From: Candidatus Microthrix parvicella Bio17-1
GTDB taxonomy: Bacteria; Actinomycetota; Acidimicrobiia; Acidimicrobiales; Microtrichaceae
DNA: 64,000 nucleotides
Assembly: GCF_000299415.1 (NCBI RefSeq)
Contig: NZ_AMPG01000003.1
Coordinates: 248,001-312,000, forward strand
Reading direction: 5' to 3'
Every line of letters begins with the position of its first letter. The first letter of the stretch is position 1. Both the position numbers and the translations under genes were made by a program. The notes under the pieces are model-generated. The model was given only the letters and a program-made list of their open reading frames with translations. It did no database searches and had not been told where the DNA came from. Shown one piece after another: positions 42,732 through 51,189 of the stretch.

Positions 42732-43760
42732 TCAGCCCGTAAAGACAGCCGATGCCGGAGGCCCCGAGGGTGGGGGTGGGGGTGGGGGTGCCGGTGCTGA
42801 GGCCGATGTCGGCGTCGGCGCGGCGTCGGGCGGGGAGGCCGCTGAGGATGGAGGCGTCGCCCCAAATCGCACAGGTACCTCGTACACGTCCCGCTGGCCG
42901 CCCTTCTCTGCGTCTTCTTGGAATGCGATCACCGCGCCCAGCCCCGGCTTGGCGTTCTCGAAGGTCTCGGTGAACTCGAAGTCGCCCCAAGTGCCGTTGC
43001 CCGCGGTGGCGGTTGTGTGCCCCTCGGCGACGATGAGCCCGTCGCCGTCGGCGATGGAGTAGTTCACGGTTGCCTCGAAGGTGTTGGAGATGCCGGAGAC
43101 CGCCAGCGGGGAGGCCACGTTGGCCCCCGGGGTGGGCGATTCCACCAAGACCGCGGGGGTGACGTTGGCGGAGTCGTTGCGGTCCACCTCCGTGGCGGGT
43201 ACGCCCTCGCCGCCGATGCCGTCCACCGGTGCGCCGTCCAGGTGGATCGTCACCCGGTCGACCTCATCGAACTGCGTTGCGGTGAAAACCACCTGGGCGA
43301 CCCGGAGCTGCATCGACAGGCTGCCGCCGCCGGTCTGGAACGCGCCGGAAAGGTCGACCACGGCCGTGCCGCCCGAGACCGACACCCCGAGGAGCTTGGT
43401 GGCGTCGGGGATCGCGCTGGTCATGCCGATGTCGGTCTCGAAGGCGTCGGGGCCCTTGAGCAGCGCTTCGATCGCTCCCTCCGGCGTCCCCGGGGAACTG
43501 GAGCGTCCGGCGGCTCCGACCTTCTCGTTCCACGCAAAGTAGACACGCGTCTCCGAGGCGGCGCGCCAGCTGGATTCGCCTGCGGGCGACGGCGCTGCTC
43601 CTGCGTCCGGGGCGGTGGCGGTAACTTCCGTGCTGGCTCCGTCGCCGCACGCGACAACACCCGCCAGCCCGAGCACCATCGCCGAAACCATGGCCAGCCG
43701 TCGCCAACGGAACCTCCCGGGCACTCCACCGCTGTCAGCGCGAACTCCGGAACCGCCCAC
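42732..43760 (-). CDS. GerMN/Gmad2 domain lipoprotein
   Basis: 342 residues from GTG 43760, with AGGAGG six bases upstream. Signal with lipobox GVVAC (Cys about 38). A GerMN-like domain (about 65-190) has RVYFAWNEK and VVDLSGAFQTGGGS. A Gmad2 immunoglobulin-like domain (about 200-305) has VLVESPTPGANVASPLAVSG and TWGDFEFTETF. The tail is Pro/Ala-rich, including a run of eight Pro. GerMN and Gmad2 occur together in envelope lipoproteins linked to sporulation or cell-wall functions in Gram-positives. Here it is likely a surface-exposed envelope protein of unknown partner. Confidence 0.8.
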   Translation of the reverse strand: MGGSGVRADSGGVPGRFRWRRLAMVSAMVLGLAGVVACGDGASTEVTATAPDAGAAPSPAGESSWRAASETRVYFAWNEKVGAAGRSSSPGTPEGAIEALLKGPDAFETDIGMTSAIPDATKLLGVSVSGGTAVVDLSGAFQTGGGSLSMQLRVAQVVFTATQFDEVDRVTIHLDGAPVDGIGGEGVPATEVDRNDSANVTPAVLVESPTPGANVASPLAVSGISNTFEATVNYSIADGDGLIVAEGHTTATAGNGTWGDFEFTETFENAKPGLGAVIAFQEDAEKGGQRDVYEVPVRFGATPPSSAASPPDAAPTPTSASAPAPPPPPPPSGPPASAVFTG

Positions 43761-43899
43761 GACACACCTCCTGATTATCCGTCATCGTGCACCCTGAGCC
43801 GATCGCGCAGTAGGGCACTTGGTCACATTTCCTTCCCTGTCGGATCGGCCTCCTCGGTTCGAGCGGAAAGAAGATCCTGAACAGGGACCAAACCCGACG

Positions 43900-44165
43900 A
43901 TGCGGATGCAGCTCGGTGAGACCTGCGGCGCCGCTGCAGCGCCGGCCACTCCTCCTACCACCACCGCTGCGCCGCCGCCAGCGGCTCCGGCGACGGCTCG
44001 TCCGACCGCCGAGCCTCCGAAAGCGCCCATGCCAGATGTCGTGTGCAAGAACCTCCAAATTGCACAGGACACGATCCAGGCCGCCGGCGTGTTCTTCTCC
44101 GAGTCCGAAGACGCGTCGGGCGCCAACCGATCTCAGATTCTTGACTCGAACTGGATCGTGCTCGC
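43900..44165 (+). pseudogene. PASTA-domain protein remnant
   Basis: The frame from ATG 43900 has a Pro/Ala/Thr linker, then MPDVVCKNLQIAQDTIQAAG and DSNWIVL, the front and middle of a PASTA-like domain. After WIVL near 44162 the frame abruptly becomes antisense of the deaminase gene, so the end of the domain is missing. No signal peptide precedes the linker. It looks like an internal piece of a longer envelope protein cut at both ends. Sequence 43761-43899 shows nothing else I can support. Confidence 0.55.
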
Positions 44166-44654
44166 TGCTGAGGCAGCGCGATGTGGGCCTCGCCATCTGT
44201 GGAAGAGCGCTGTGGCCTCGGGCACCAGTTCGTCGCAGGGGCCCTCGATCACGATGCCGAAGTTGGACGCTGCGGCGATGTCGGTGGCCCGCAGGTTGAT
44301 CATCACGTCGGGTTTGGCCAGCTCGGCGATCATCGGAGCCGACAGCACATAGACCAGCCTGCCGATGCCCACCCGCACGTGGGCGGCGGCGCACATCGTG
44401 CAGTGCTCACCACTGGTGTACATCGTGGCAGCGCCACGCTGAGCGGCACCGAGGTGTTGGGACGCCCAACCGGCCAGCGCCAGCTCGGGGTGGGCGGTGA
44501 GGTCGCCGGTGGTGACGATCTGGTTCCGGCGTTCGGCCAGCACGGTGCCGTCACCCGAGACCAGCACCGAACCAAAGGGTTGGTCGCCGCGTTCAACCGC
44601 CTCAGCGGCGAGTTCCAGGCAGCGTCGCAGGTGGAGGAGGTCGTCGTCGTTCAT
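44133..44654 (-). CDS. nucleoside/cytosine deaminase-like protein
   Basis: 173 residues from ATG 44654. Cytidine-deaminase-fold motifs: catalytic zinc His and Glu in TAHPELALA and zinc Cys pair in SGEHCTMCAAA. The Pro usually found before the first Cys is replaced by His. The family deaminates guanine, cytosine or tRNA adenosine using a Zn-bound water. The last 12 residues (ASTIQFESRI region) read into the PASTA remnant on the other strand, so the natural C-terminus has probably been altered by the same deletion junction near 44165. Confidence 0.8.
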   Translation of the reverse strand: MNDDDLLHLRRCLELAAEAVERGDQPFGSVLVSGDGTVLAERRNQIVTTGDLTAHPELALAGWASQHLGAAQRGAATMYTSGEHCTMCAAAHVRVGIGRLVYVLSAPMIAELAKPDVMINLRATDIAAASNFGIVIEGPCDELVPEATALFHRWRGPHRAASAASTIQFESRI

Positions 44655-44833
44655 CGATGGTTCTTCTCAGTCGGTGCGTGGTTGTGGGCACGGTTGTCGG
44701 TGTTGCCCACCAGGATGTTTAACGAGATCCTCGAACACAACTTCCTGAGGGTCGCTTTTGGTTCACTGAAACCGGCACGGATGTGGTGGGCCAGGTCGAC
44801 GTGCCCGGACACCAGACCGACTGTTTGGCGGGT

Positions 44834-46111
44834 TCAGGGAGCGGTCGGGCTCTTGGCGCAGCTGTCGGTGGGCGGGTCGCCGTCGAGGCGGGCGTTCAGC
44901 CACGCCGAGGTCTGCTCCGATGTCTCACCGATGATGCTGTCGTGGGTGGCGTCATCGACGATCAACAGCTCGGTCACCTGACCGGTCTCACACAGGCGGG
45001 CATACAGGTCGCGCACCCGGTCGATCACCACCCGGTCGTCCGCGGTGCCCGACACCAGAAACAGCGGAGCGTCCACCTTGACCTCGCCAACATCGTTCGC
45101 CAACAGCAGTTGGTGGGCCGGTTCGGTGTCGCGCGGGTCGTGGGTGAAGAGTTGTTTGCCCGCCGACAGCGGTATCAGCGTGTCGGTGATCTCGGGCAGG
45201 CACCCGGTGGTGAACACGTCCGAGGCAGCGGCCAGCTCGTCGGTCACGTAGTCGCCGAGCTTGATCCCGGGGTGCTCGCCCGCCCCGCCGTACAGGCTCA
45301 TCGCGGTGAGGATGCCGGTGACGATCGGGTCGATGCCGCCGTAGACGTTCTCGAACATCACCGCCGGGGCGAGGGCCAACGTGGCCACGAGGTCGAGCTC
45401 CGGCGCGTAATCCGCGGCCAGTTCGCCGGCCGACAGCGCGCCGTGCCCGCCTTGGGAGTGGCCGACCGACAGCCAGCGGTTGCCTGCGTGGGCATCGGCG
45501 AGCTGCCTGGCGGCGCGGACCCCGTCGATCACGCTGTGGCCTTCGCTGGGCTTGGAGAAGTACGGGTGCAGCGGCCCGCCCTCGGTGCCCAGCCCGATGT
45601 AGTCGGTCATCACGGCCACGCCTTCGACGCCCCAGTCCGGGGCAACCTTGGCCTGGCGGCTGACGCCGCACCGGGGTGCCAGCCCAACCGTGCCCGGCGC
45701 GGTGGCCGTCACCGGCCAGCCATCCTTGGGTGCCGTGCCGGTGGGGTAGGTCACCAGGCCGGTGACCGCCCGGTCCCGGTCGGCGCCGTCGCGGGAGTGG
45801 TACATCACCTTGACCGTTGCGGCACCGTCCGCCTCGCCGAGGTCCATCACCCGGATCAGCTCGCCGGGCTCGCCTTCGGGTAACGGGTCGGGCGGCACGT
45901 AGAACGCCGCATCGTCGCCGTCGAAGGGCTTGGCGGTAAACGGGGTCGGCTCGGCGCCGGAGGTTGTCGTCGTCTGGCCGGTCGCCCCGGACCCGACTTC
46001 GTCGGAGGTGGAGGAGGCGTTGCCCGAGCACGCGCTCACACCCAGCAGCATCATGGTCGCCGCCAGCGCCGCTGAGATCCGGCCGGTTGTTCGAACATTG
46101 AGGAACATCAT
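44834..46111 (-). CDS. secreted lipase/esterase lipoprotein (secretory LIP family)
   Basis: 425 residues from ATG 46111 (Met2 equally possible). Lipobox LLGVSACSG (Cys about 28), Thr/Ser-rich linker, then an alpha/beta hydrolase with a VTATAPGTVGLAPRC region, nucleophile elbow LSVGHSQGGHGAL, acidic GTADDRVV and late His in DDATHDSI. This matches secretory triacylglycerol lipases of the LIP type known from yeasts and actinobacteria. It is probably membrane-tethered and takes up or releases fatty acids from exogenous lipids. The 44655-44833 gap downstream contains nothing I can assign. It is divergent from the SDR operon. Confidence 0.85.
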   Translation of the reverse strand: MMFLNVRTTGRISAALAATMMLLGVSACSGNASSTSDEVGSGATGQTTTTSGAEPTPFTAKPFDGDDAAFYVPPDPLPEGEPGELIRVMDLGEADGAATVKVMYHSRDGADRDRAVTGLVTYPTGTAPKDGWPVTATAPGTVGLAPRCGVSRQAKVAPDWGVEGVAVMTDYIGLGTEGGPLHPYFSKPSEGHSVIDGVRAARQLADAHAGNRWLSVGHSQGGHGALSAGELAADYAPELDLVATLALAPAVMFENVYGGIDPIVTGILTAMSLYGGAGEHPGIKLGDYVTDELAAASDVFTTGCLPEITDTLIPLSAGKQLFTHDPRDTEPAHQLLLANDVGEVKVDAPLFLVSGTADDRVVIDRVRDLYARLCETGQVTELLIVDDATHDSIIGETSEQTSAWLNARLDGDPPTDSCAKSPTAP

Positions 46112-46137
46112 TGTTTGTGGAGGCTAGCCTGCGGTTG

Positions 46138-47004
46138 ATGAACGCTCGTGGAAGTTCGCTCGCCGGTCGTCGGGTCCTCATTACCGGGGCGGCTCGCGGC
46201 ATCGGCGCCGCGCTGGCCGAACGGCTGCATCAACGCGGTGCCCGGGTGGCTCTCGCCGGACTTGAGGATGATCTCCTCGCCGAGGCGGCTGCGAAGGCCG
46301 ACGCCCCGTGGTGGCATTGCGATGTCGGCGACCGGGCCAGTGTCGAGGCGGCGGTCGAGGCCGCCGTCGGTGAGTTGGGCGGTCTCGACGTCATCGTCGC
46401 CAATGCCGGCATCGCCGCCCAGCTGCCGCTGGTCGGCGGCGATCCCGAGGTGTTCGAGCAGATCAACCGGGTCAACGTGCTCGGCGCCTACTACACGCTT
46501 CGCGCCGCCGGGCAACACATCGCTCACCCCAACGGGTACGCGGTGGCGGTCTCGTCGCTGGGTGCCGTGGTGAACGTGCCGCTGATGGGCGCCTACTCGG
46601 CGTCGAAGGCAGCGGTCGAGGCGCTCGGCAACACGCTGCGCGCCGAGCTGGCGCCCAGCGGGGCCCGGGTGGGTGTGGCCTACTTCGCCGAGCTCGACAC
46701 CGAGATGACCAGCCGCGGGTTCGACACCGAGGCGGCCCGGTCGTTCCTGGGCGGACGCACGGTCACCACGGTGACCGACCTCGAGGTGGGCATCAACGCA
46801 CTCGAGCGGGGCATCGCCCGCCGCTCCCGACGCATCGTCGCCCCATGGTGGGTCGCCGGCGTGCTGCCGATCCGCTCGATCGCCCAGCCCGTGGTCGACC
46901 GGGCACTGCGCGGCAAGGTGGCCGGCGTGCTGGCGATCGCCCGCGACGAACGGGTGGAGCTGACCACGCCCCAGGGGGAGCCGGCTCCGGGGGAGCGGTC
47001 ATGA
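46138..47004 (+). CDS. short-chain dehydrogenase/reductase
   Basis: 288 residues from ATG 46138. A GGAGG lies somewhat far (14 bases) upstream; in-frame TTG or GTG codons closer to it are alternatives. Motifs: LITGAARGIGAALAERL (cofactor), IVANAGIAA (NAG), AVSSLGAVVN (catalytic Ser), YSASKAAVEALG (Tyr and Lys). A C-terminal extension with WWVAGVLPIRSIAQPV resembles mycobacterial SDRs acting on lipids. First gene of a three-gene operon with ATGA and GTGA overlaps. Confidence 0.85.
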   Translation: MNARGSSLAGRRVLITGAARGIGAALAERLHQRGARVALAGLEDDLLAEAAAKADAPWWHCDVGDRASVEAAVEAAVGELGGLDVIVANAGIAAQLPLVGGDPEVFEQINRVNVLGAYYTLRAAGQHIAHPNGYAVAVSSLGAVVNVPLMGAYSASKAAVEALGNTLRAELAPSGARVGVAYFAELDTEMTSRGFDTEAARSFLGGRTVTTVTDLEVGINALERGIARRSRRIVAPWWVAGVLPIRSIAQPVVDRALRGKVAGVLAIARDERVELTTPQGEPAPGERS

Positions 47005-47570
47005 GCGTCACCCCGAGGATCGCGCCGGGTGAACGCGCCGATGTCGGCGTGCTCAACTGGGCCTTCGCCCAGGCGTCGGGCCTGGTCACCGGCACCACCC
47101 CTCCCAACCTGTTTCTCACGCTGGGTCGCAACCGCAAGCTGTTTCGGGGCTGGTTGCGCTTCGCCGGACGGCTGATGCCCGGCGGCAAGCTGCCACGGCG
47201 GGAGACCGAGCTGATCATCCTGCGGGTGGCCCACCTGACCGGTTGCGAGTACGAACAGGCCCATCACCGGCTCCTGGCCAAGCGGGCTCGGGTGACGCCG
47301 ACCGAGATCGACGGCGTGGTCGAGGGGCCCTCCGCCCCCTGTTGGAGCGACCGCGAGCACGTCCTGCTCGCCGCCGTCGATGAGCTGCACGACCGGCGCG
47401 ATCTTGGCGACGACGCCTGGCTCGATCTCCGTCGCCACCTCGACGAGCCCGCCGCGCTCGAGTTTCTGATGCTGGTCGGCCATTACGAGATGCTGGCCAC
47501 GACGATCAACACGCTGCGCGTCCCGCTCGACCGGCCGCGTCGAGCCCGCGGGGGTTCGGTGTCGAGGTGA
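47001..47570 (+). CDS. carboxymuconolactone decarboxylase/AhpD-like protein
   Basis: 189 residues, start overlapping the SDR stop by ATGA. The CMD-type active-site helix is VAHLTGCEYEQAHHRLLA, with one Cys and the His of the AhpD motif; the second Cys of a CxxC is absent. Preceding helix LPRRETELIILRVA is the usual CMD entry. Such proteins act as alkylhydroperoxidase partners or lactone decarboxylases; with a single Cys the peroxidase role is less likely. Co-translated with an SDR and a TetR gene. Confidence 0.82.
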   Translation: MSVTPRIAPGERADVGVLNWAFAQASGLVTGTTPPNLFLTLGRNRKLFRGWLRFAGRLMPGGKLPRRETELIILRVAHLTGCEYEQAHHRLLAKRARVTPTEIDGVVEGPSAPCWSDREHVLLAAVDELHDRRDLGDDAWLDLRRHLDEPAALEFLMLVGHYEMLATTINTLRVPLDRPRRARGGSVSR

Positions 47571-48235
47571 GGACCGTCTCGGCCGGCGAGATCCCGGCCG
47601 AATCGGGGCCCGCTGCGGGCATCGAGGCGTCGATGCCGCCGCTGCCGCGGGGTCGCCACGATCTGACCCGGGGCCAGGTCGAGCAGTCACAGCGGCTGCG
47701 ACTCGCCGTCGCCATGGCCGAGGCGTGCGTCGGTCGTGGTTACTCCGATACGCCCGTCGCTGCGGTGCTGGAACTTGCGGGCGTGTCACGCCAGACCTTC
47801 TATGCGCTGTATGCCAACAGGTTGGAGTGCTTCCTCGAGGCGCTCGACCTGGTCGGCGAGGTGCTCGTCGGTCGGCTGGCCGATGCCGTGGCCGCTCAGG
47901 AAGGCCTCCCGCTGGACCGGGCCATCGCCGCGCTCGACGGGTACCTCCAGGCGATCGTCGATCATCCGGCTTTCGCTCGCCTCTACGTCGTCGAGGCCCA
48001 CGCCGCCGGGCCCCGGGCGCTCGTCCGGCGGGCGGCGCTGCAGACCGAGGTGGTCGATGCGCTGGCCGGCCTGCTCGGGATGGAGCAGCCCGACACACGG
48101 TTCGCCTGCGAGGCGTTCGTCGCCGCCGTGGCCGCGCTGGTGACCCTCCCGCTGGCCACCGGTGATGTCACTGCCATCATCGCGCTTCGCGACCCGCTCG
48201 TCAGCCGCCTGCGAGCCCTCGCCGCGGAGTCGTGA
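47567..48235 (+). CDS. TetR family transcriptional regulator
   Basis: 222 residues from GTG 47567, overlapping the AhpD-like gene by GTGA. After an extended N-terminus (about 35 residues) comes the DNA-binding domain with GYSDTPVAAVLELAGVSRQT and FYALYANRLECF (helix-turn-helix and the FY...F signature). The C-terminal ligand domain is Ala/Leu-rich. It is likely a local repressor of its own operon, responding to a substrate of the SDR/CMD pair. Convergent with the next gene with no gap between stops. Confidence 0.85.
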   Translation: MRTVSAGEIPAESGPAAGIEASMPPLPRGRHDLTRGQVEQSQRLRLAVAMAEACVGRGYSDTPVAAVLELAGVSRQTFYALYANRLECFLEALDLVGEVLVGRLADAVAAQEGLPLDRAIAALDGYLQAIVDHPAFARLYVVEAHAAGPRALVRRAALQTEVVDALAGLLGMEQPDTRFACEAFVAAVAALVTLPLATGDVTAIIALRDPLVSRLRALAAES

Positions 48236-49021
48236 TCAGCGTTCTGGCGTGAGAGTCGTCAGCGTGGAGTCCCGGTGCTCGGTGAAGGCGGCCAGTCCGT
48301 CGAGGTCGAGGTCTCGGGTGATGCGCACCGGCAGCGCGTCATCACCGGCGAGCCACACACGTTCCCGCCAGGTTCCGGTGAGGTCGCCGGTGACCTCGAA
48401 GCTGAGGTCCACCTCGGTGGTGTCCACCGGGGTTCCATCGCCGAGCTCGACGGTGACCCGCCGCGTCCAGGTGCTGGTGCCGGTCAGCTCGGCGGTCAGC
48501 TGCTTCGGCCCGCCGTCCAACGTCAGCTCGCAGGCGACCGGCGCGCGGTCGCGCTCTGGGTCGACGAGCACGTCGGGGTCGCAGGCCATGTCGGCGGTCG
48601 GGTTCATCGGGCCGATCTGCTGGCGCTTCGTATGTCCGTCGAGACGTATCGACCCATCCTCGCCGACGCAGTACGTGGTGTCCTCGCTGTGTTGTTCCAA
48701 CAAGTGCAGGGTGATCGTGAAGCAGCCCGGGTCGGCATCGACGATCGGTGCCGAGATCGATGTGGGGTACGGCCGGGTCTCGGTGGGCAGCGGGCCCAGC
48801 TTCAGCTCCTCGGAGCCCGACGTGGCGTAGCGGTGGATGCCGGGTTCAGGTGTGCGGAGGGCTGCGTTGGGCGCAGCCGGGTTGCCGTCGCGGGCCGCAA
48901 AGTCGTCGCGCACCTTCATCTCGTTGGCGGGGGTGGCGCCACGGGGCCAGAACGCGACCGCGCCAACGAGCCCGATCAGCAGGACGCCGGCCAGCGCCGC
49001 CGCCACGGATCGTTTCATCAA
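48236..49021 (-). CDS. membrane-anchored extracytoplasmic protein of unknown function
   Basis: 261 residues from ATG 49021. An N-terminal signal anchor (MMKRSVAAALAGVLLIGLVG) is followed by an extracytoplasmic, beta-rich domain with four Cys (GCFTITLH, TTYCVGEDG, MACDPD, ACELTL) that could form two disulfides. The C-terminal part includes VDTTEVDLSFEVTGDLTGTW and LPVRITRDLDLDGL, typical of actinobacterial cell-surface proteins without a named domain. It lies eight bases downstream of the methyltransferase gene on the same strand. Confidence 0.65.
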   Translation of the reverse strand: MMKRSVAAALAGVLLIGLVGAVAFWPRGATPANEMKVRDDFAARDGNPAAPNAALRTPEPGIHRYATSGSEELKLGPLPTETRPYPTSISAPIVDADPGCFTITLHLLEQHSEDTTYCVGEDGSIRLDGHTKRQQIGPMNPTADMACDPDVLVDPERDRAPVACELTLDGGPKQLTAELTGTSTWTRRVTVELGDGTPVDTTEVDLSFEVTGDLTGTWRERVWLAGDDALPVRITRDLDLDGLAAFTEHRDSTLTTLTPER

Positions 49022-49029
49022 CTGCGGGC

Positions 49030-49845
49030 TCAGGCGGCCGAGCGGCGGGTGGCGGTCACCACGCAGGCCTGGAGGTGCTCGGCGTTGTCGTGCATCGCCG
49101 CCCGCATGGCCAGCACCCGGGCACGGGCATCGGGGTTGCGGGCCACCCGGCCGACGAAGCGTGCCGCACCCAGGACGCCCTCATCGGCGATCAACCGCCG
49201 GGGCTCCAGCAGGTGGAGCGGGGCGGTGACCGTGCCGGCCACGTCGAATCCCGCCTCATCCAAGAGGTTGGTCCAGCCCCGAAGCGACAGTGGTGTCACG
49301 TTCACCTTGATCGTCCGCCGCAGGTCAGCGGCGATCGCGTCGCAGCGCTCGTCGTCGAGGTCGTCGGGGGCGAAGGACACCTCGTGCAGGCCGATGCGGC
49401 CGCCGGGCCGCACCACGCGGGCGAGTTCGGCCATGATCCTGGCCTTCTGCGACGCCGGTTGCATCGTCAGGTAGGCCTCGCCGAAAACGACGTCGGCCGA
49501 GGCGTCGGGCAGGCCGGTATCGGCCGCCGAGGCGTTGACCACCGAACGACCGGGTCCGTTGACCACGTGAGCGACCCGCTCGGCCGACACCGGGTCGCGG
49601 TCGACGCCCACGTAGGTGGCCGGGTTGCAGCCGAGCACCAGCTCGGTGGTCGAACCCAGCCCGGGCGCCAGCTCGACGACGTCGGCGGATGGGTCGATCG
49701 CCAGGGCACCCAGCAACTGGTCGGTCAGCTCCCGACCGCCCGGGCGCAGCACCCGCTTGCCCATCCGGGCGAGCAGCCAGTGCCCGGGCATCCGGTCGAC
49801 GGCCAGCTCGTTGCCGGGAATGGGTTCGGTCATCGTCGCGGTCAT
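49030..49845 (-). CDS. class I SAM-dependent methyltransferase
   Basis: 271 residues from ATG 49845, preceded by GGGAGCC. Motif I is VVELAPGLGSTTELVL, the acidic loop YVGVDRDPVSAERV, motif II-like DASADVVFGEAYLTMQ and motif III RPGGRIGLHEVS. It resembles UbiE/COQ5-type small-molecule methyltransferases. A 16-bp dyad (49867-49882) sits 22 bases upstream of the start and may control it. Substrate unknown. Confidence 0.82.
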   Translation of the reverse strand: MTATMTEPIPGNELAVDRMPGHWLLARMGKRVLRPGGRELTDQLLGALAIDPSADVVELAPGLGSTTELVLGCNPATYVGVDRDPVSAERVAHVVNGPGRSVVNASAADTGLPDASADVVFGEAYLTMQPASQKARIMAELARVVRPGGRIGLHEVSFAPDDLDDERCDAIAADLRRTIKVNVTPLSLRGWTNLLDEAGFDVAGTVTAPLHLLEPRRLIADEGVLGAARFVGRVARNPDARARVLAMRAAMHDNAEHLQACVVTATRRSAA

Positions 49846-49866
49846 CAAGGGCTCCCAAAGGGTTGC

Positions 49867-49882
49867 GTTAGGGAACCATAAC
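49867..49882. promoter_or_regulatory. palindromic operator candidate
   Basis: GTTAGGGAACCATAAC is a dyad of the form GTTAnGGnnCCnTAAC. It lies just upstream of the methyltransferase start, in the 182-base gap between that gene and the divergent crotonase gene. It is placed where a repressor or activator would act on the minus-strand promoter. No matching regulator can be named. Confidence 0.45.
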
Positions 49883-50027
49883 ACCGCACGTGCTCGATCA
49901 AAATGTGGGGTCGGTCACAGCGGCACCCGAGAACCCGCACCCCGTCCCGGTCGAGTTTGGTCGCGGCTCCACCCGCCCGGTGCCGTCGGCGACGGTACGG
50001 TGGCGGCCGCTACGAAGGGAGCTGCAC

Positions 50028-50807
50028 ATGTCGGACCTGGTCAGCGTGGAGCGTCAGGGATACGTGTTGGTGATCGGCGTCGATCGCCAGGCCAAGGCCA
50101 ACGCGTGGAACGTCGAGATCATCGCGGCGGTCGCGGCGGCCTACACCGAACTGCACGACGATCCGGACCTCCGGGTCGGGGTGGTGCACGGGGCCGGCAA
50201 ACACTTCAGTGCCGGGCTCGACCTGCCCGACGTGCTTCCGGCGGTTCAGAGCGGCGACATCGCCGACGTCCTCCCCGAGGGGATGCGCGACCCGTGGGAC
50301 TTCTTCGGTGAGCCGTGCGCCAAACCGATCGTGCTCGCGGTTCAGGGCCGTTGCTACACGTTGGGTATCGAGTTGGCGCTGGCATCTCAGGCGACGATCG
50401 CCGCGAACGACACCGTCTTCGCCCAGCTCGAGGTGGCCCGGGCGATCGTGCCGTTGGGTGGGGCATCGCTGAGGCTTCCGCAACTGGGCGCGATCGGCAC
50501 GAAGTGGCTGTTGGGTGCCGAGCCGTTCTCGGCGTCGGAGGCGCTTCTCGCCGGCATGGTCACCGAGGTGGTCGAGCCGGGGACCCAGCTGGATCGGGCG
50601 ATCGAGGTGGCCCAGCAGATCGCCACCAACGCCCCGCTGGCGGTGCAGAGTGCGCTGGCGGCCACCCGGGCCGGTCAGCGGGCGGCCCGCGATGCGGCCT
50701 GTGCGCAGATGCGCCAGAGCATGCCGCAGCTGCTGGAAACGGCCGACGTTGCCGAGGGCGTCGCCGCCATGATGGAGCGACGCCCACCCAAGTTCACCGG
50801 CACCTGA
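50028..50807 (+). CDS. enoyl-CoA hydratase/isomerase
   Basis: 259 residues from ATG 50028, with GAAGGGAG eight bases upstream; the frame is open further upstream but unsupported. Crotonase fold with oxyanion loops HFSAGLDL and QGRCYTLGIEL. A Glu at the first catalytic position (FAQLEVARAIVP) is kept, unlike in the 1.4-2.2 kb homologue. It probably hydrates or isomerises enoyl-CoA in fatty-acid breakdown. Followed at once by an MDR pseudogene. Confidence 0.85.
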   Translation: MSDLVSVERQGYVLVIGVDRQAKANAWNVEIIAAVAAAYTELHDDPDLRVGVVHGAGKHFSAGLDLPDVLPAVQSGDIADVLPEGMRDPWDFFGEPCAKPIVLAVQGRCYTLGIELALASQATIAANDTVFAQLEVARAIVPLGGASLRLPQLGAIGTKWLLGAEPFSASEALLAGMVTEVVEPGTQLDRAIEVAQQIATNAPLAVQSALAATRAGQRAARDAACAQMRQSMPQLLETADVAEGVAAMMERRPPKFTGT

Positions 50808-50851
50808 GTTCGGCGATGCCGCCGACAACTCCGCCGACGATTCCAAGGACG

Positions 50852-51143
50852 ATGCAGGCGGCCGTCACGATGGCCCACGGCGGGCCGGAGGTCATCGAGG
50901 TGCATCCCGACTGGCCCTGTCCTCCGCCGGGCCCCGGCGAGGTGCTCGTCCAGGTCGGCGCCGCCGCGGTGAACAACACCGACCTGTGGTCGCGTCGTGG
51001 CGCCTACGGCACTGCCGCCGACCCCGATGCGGTGGCCGGATGGAAGGAGGTCCTACCCACTTGATCGCATCGCCGTCGCCCAGGCCCGTTTCGAGGCGAC
51101 GGATTTCGTGGGCAAGTTGGTGTTGGAGCCCAGCCACGGATGA
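50852..51143 (+). pseudogene. internally deleted MDR dehydrogenase pseudogene
   Basis: From ATG 50852 (or 50816) the frame encodes the front of an MDR quinone reductase/alcohol dehydrogenase: MQAAVTMAHGGPEVIEVHP, GEVLVQVGAAAVNNTDLW. It stops at 51062. In another frame, 51065-51143 encodes RIAVAQARFEATDFVGKLVL, the characteristic C-terminus of the same family. About 220 central residues are missing and the frame is broken, so one deletion explains both pieces. No product is expected. The sequence to 51189 is otherwise empty. Confidence 0.7.
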
Positions 51144-51189
51144 GCTCACCAGTAAGGTCGCAAGCGCTCGATCAACAGGGGGAACGCGC

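Noticed and set aside
42768-42795. G-rich run that could be a regulatory or quadruplex site
   Set aside because: It encodes the polyproline tail of the GerMN lipoprotein; no separate function can be supported.
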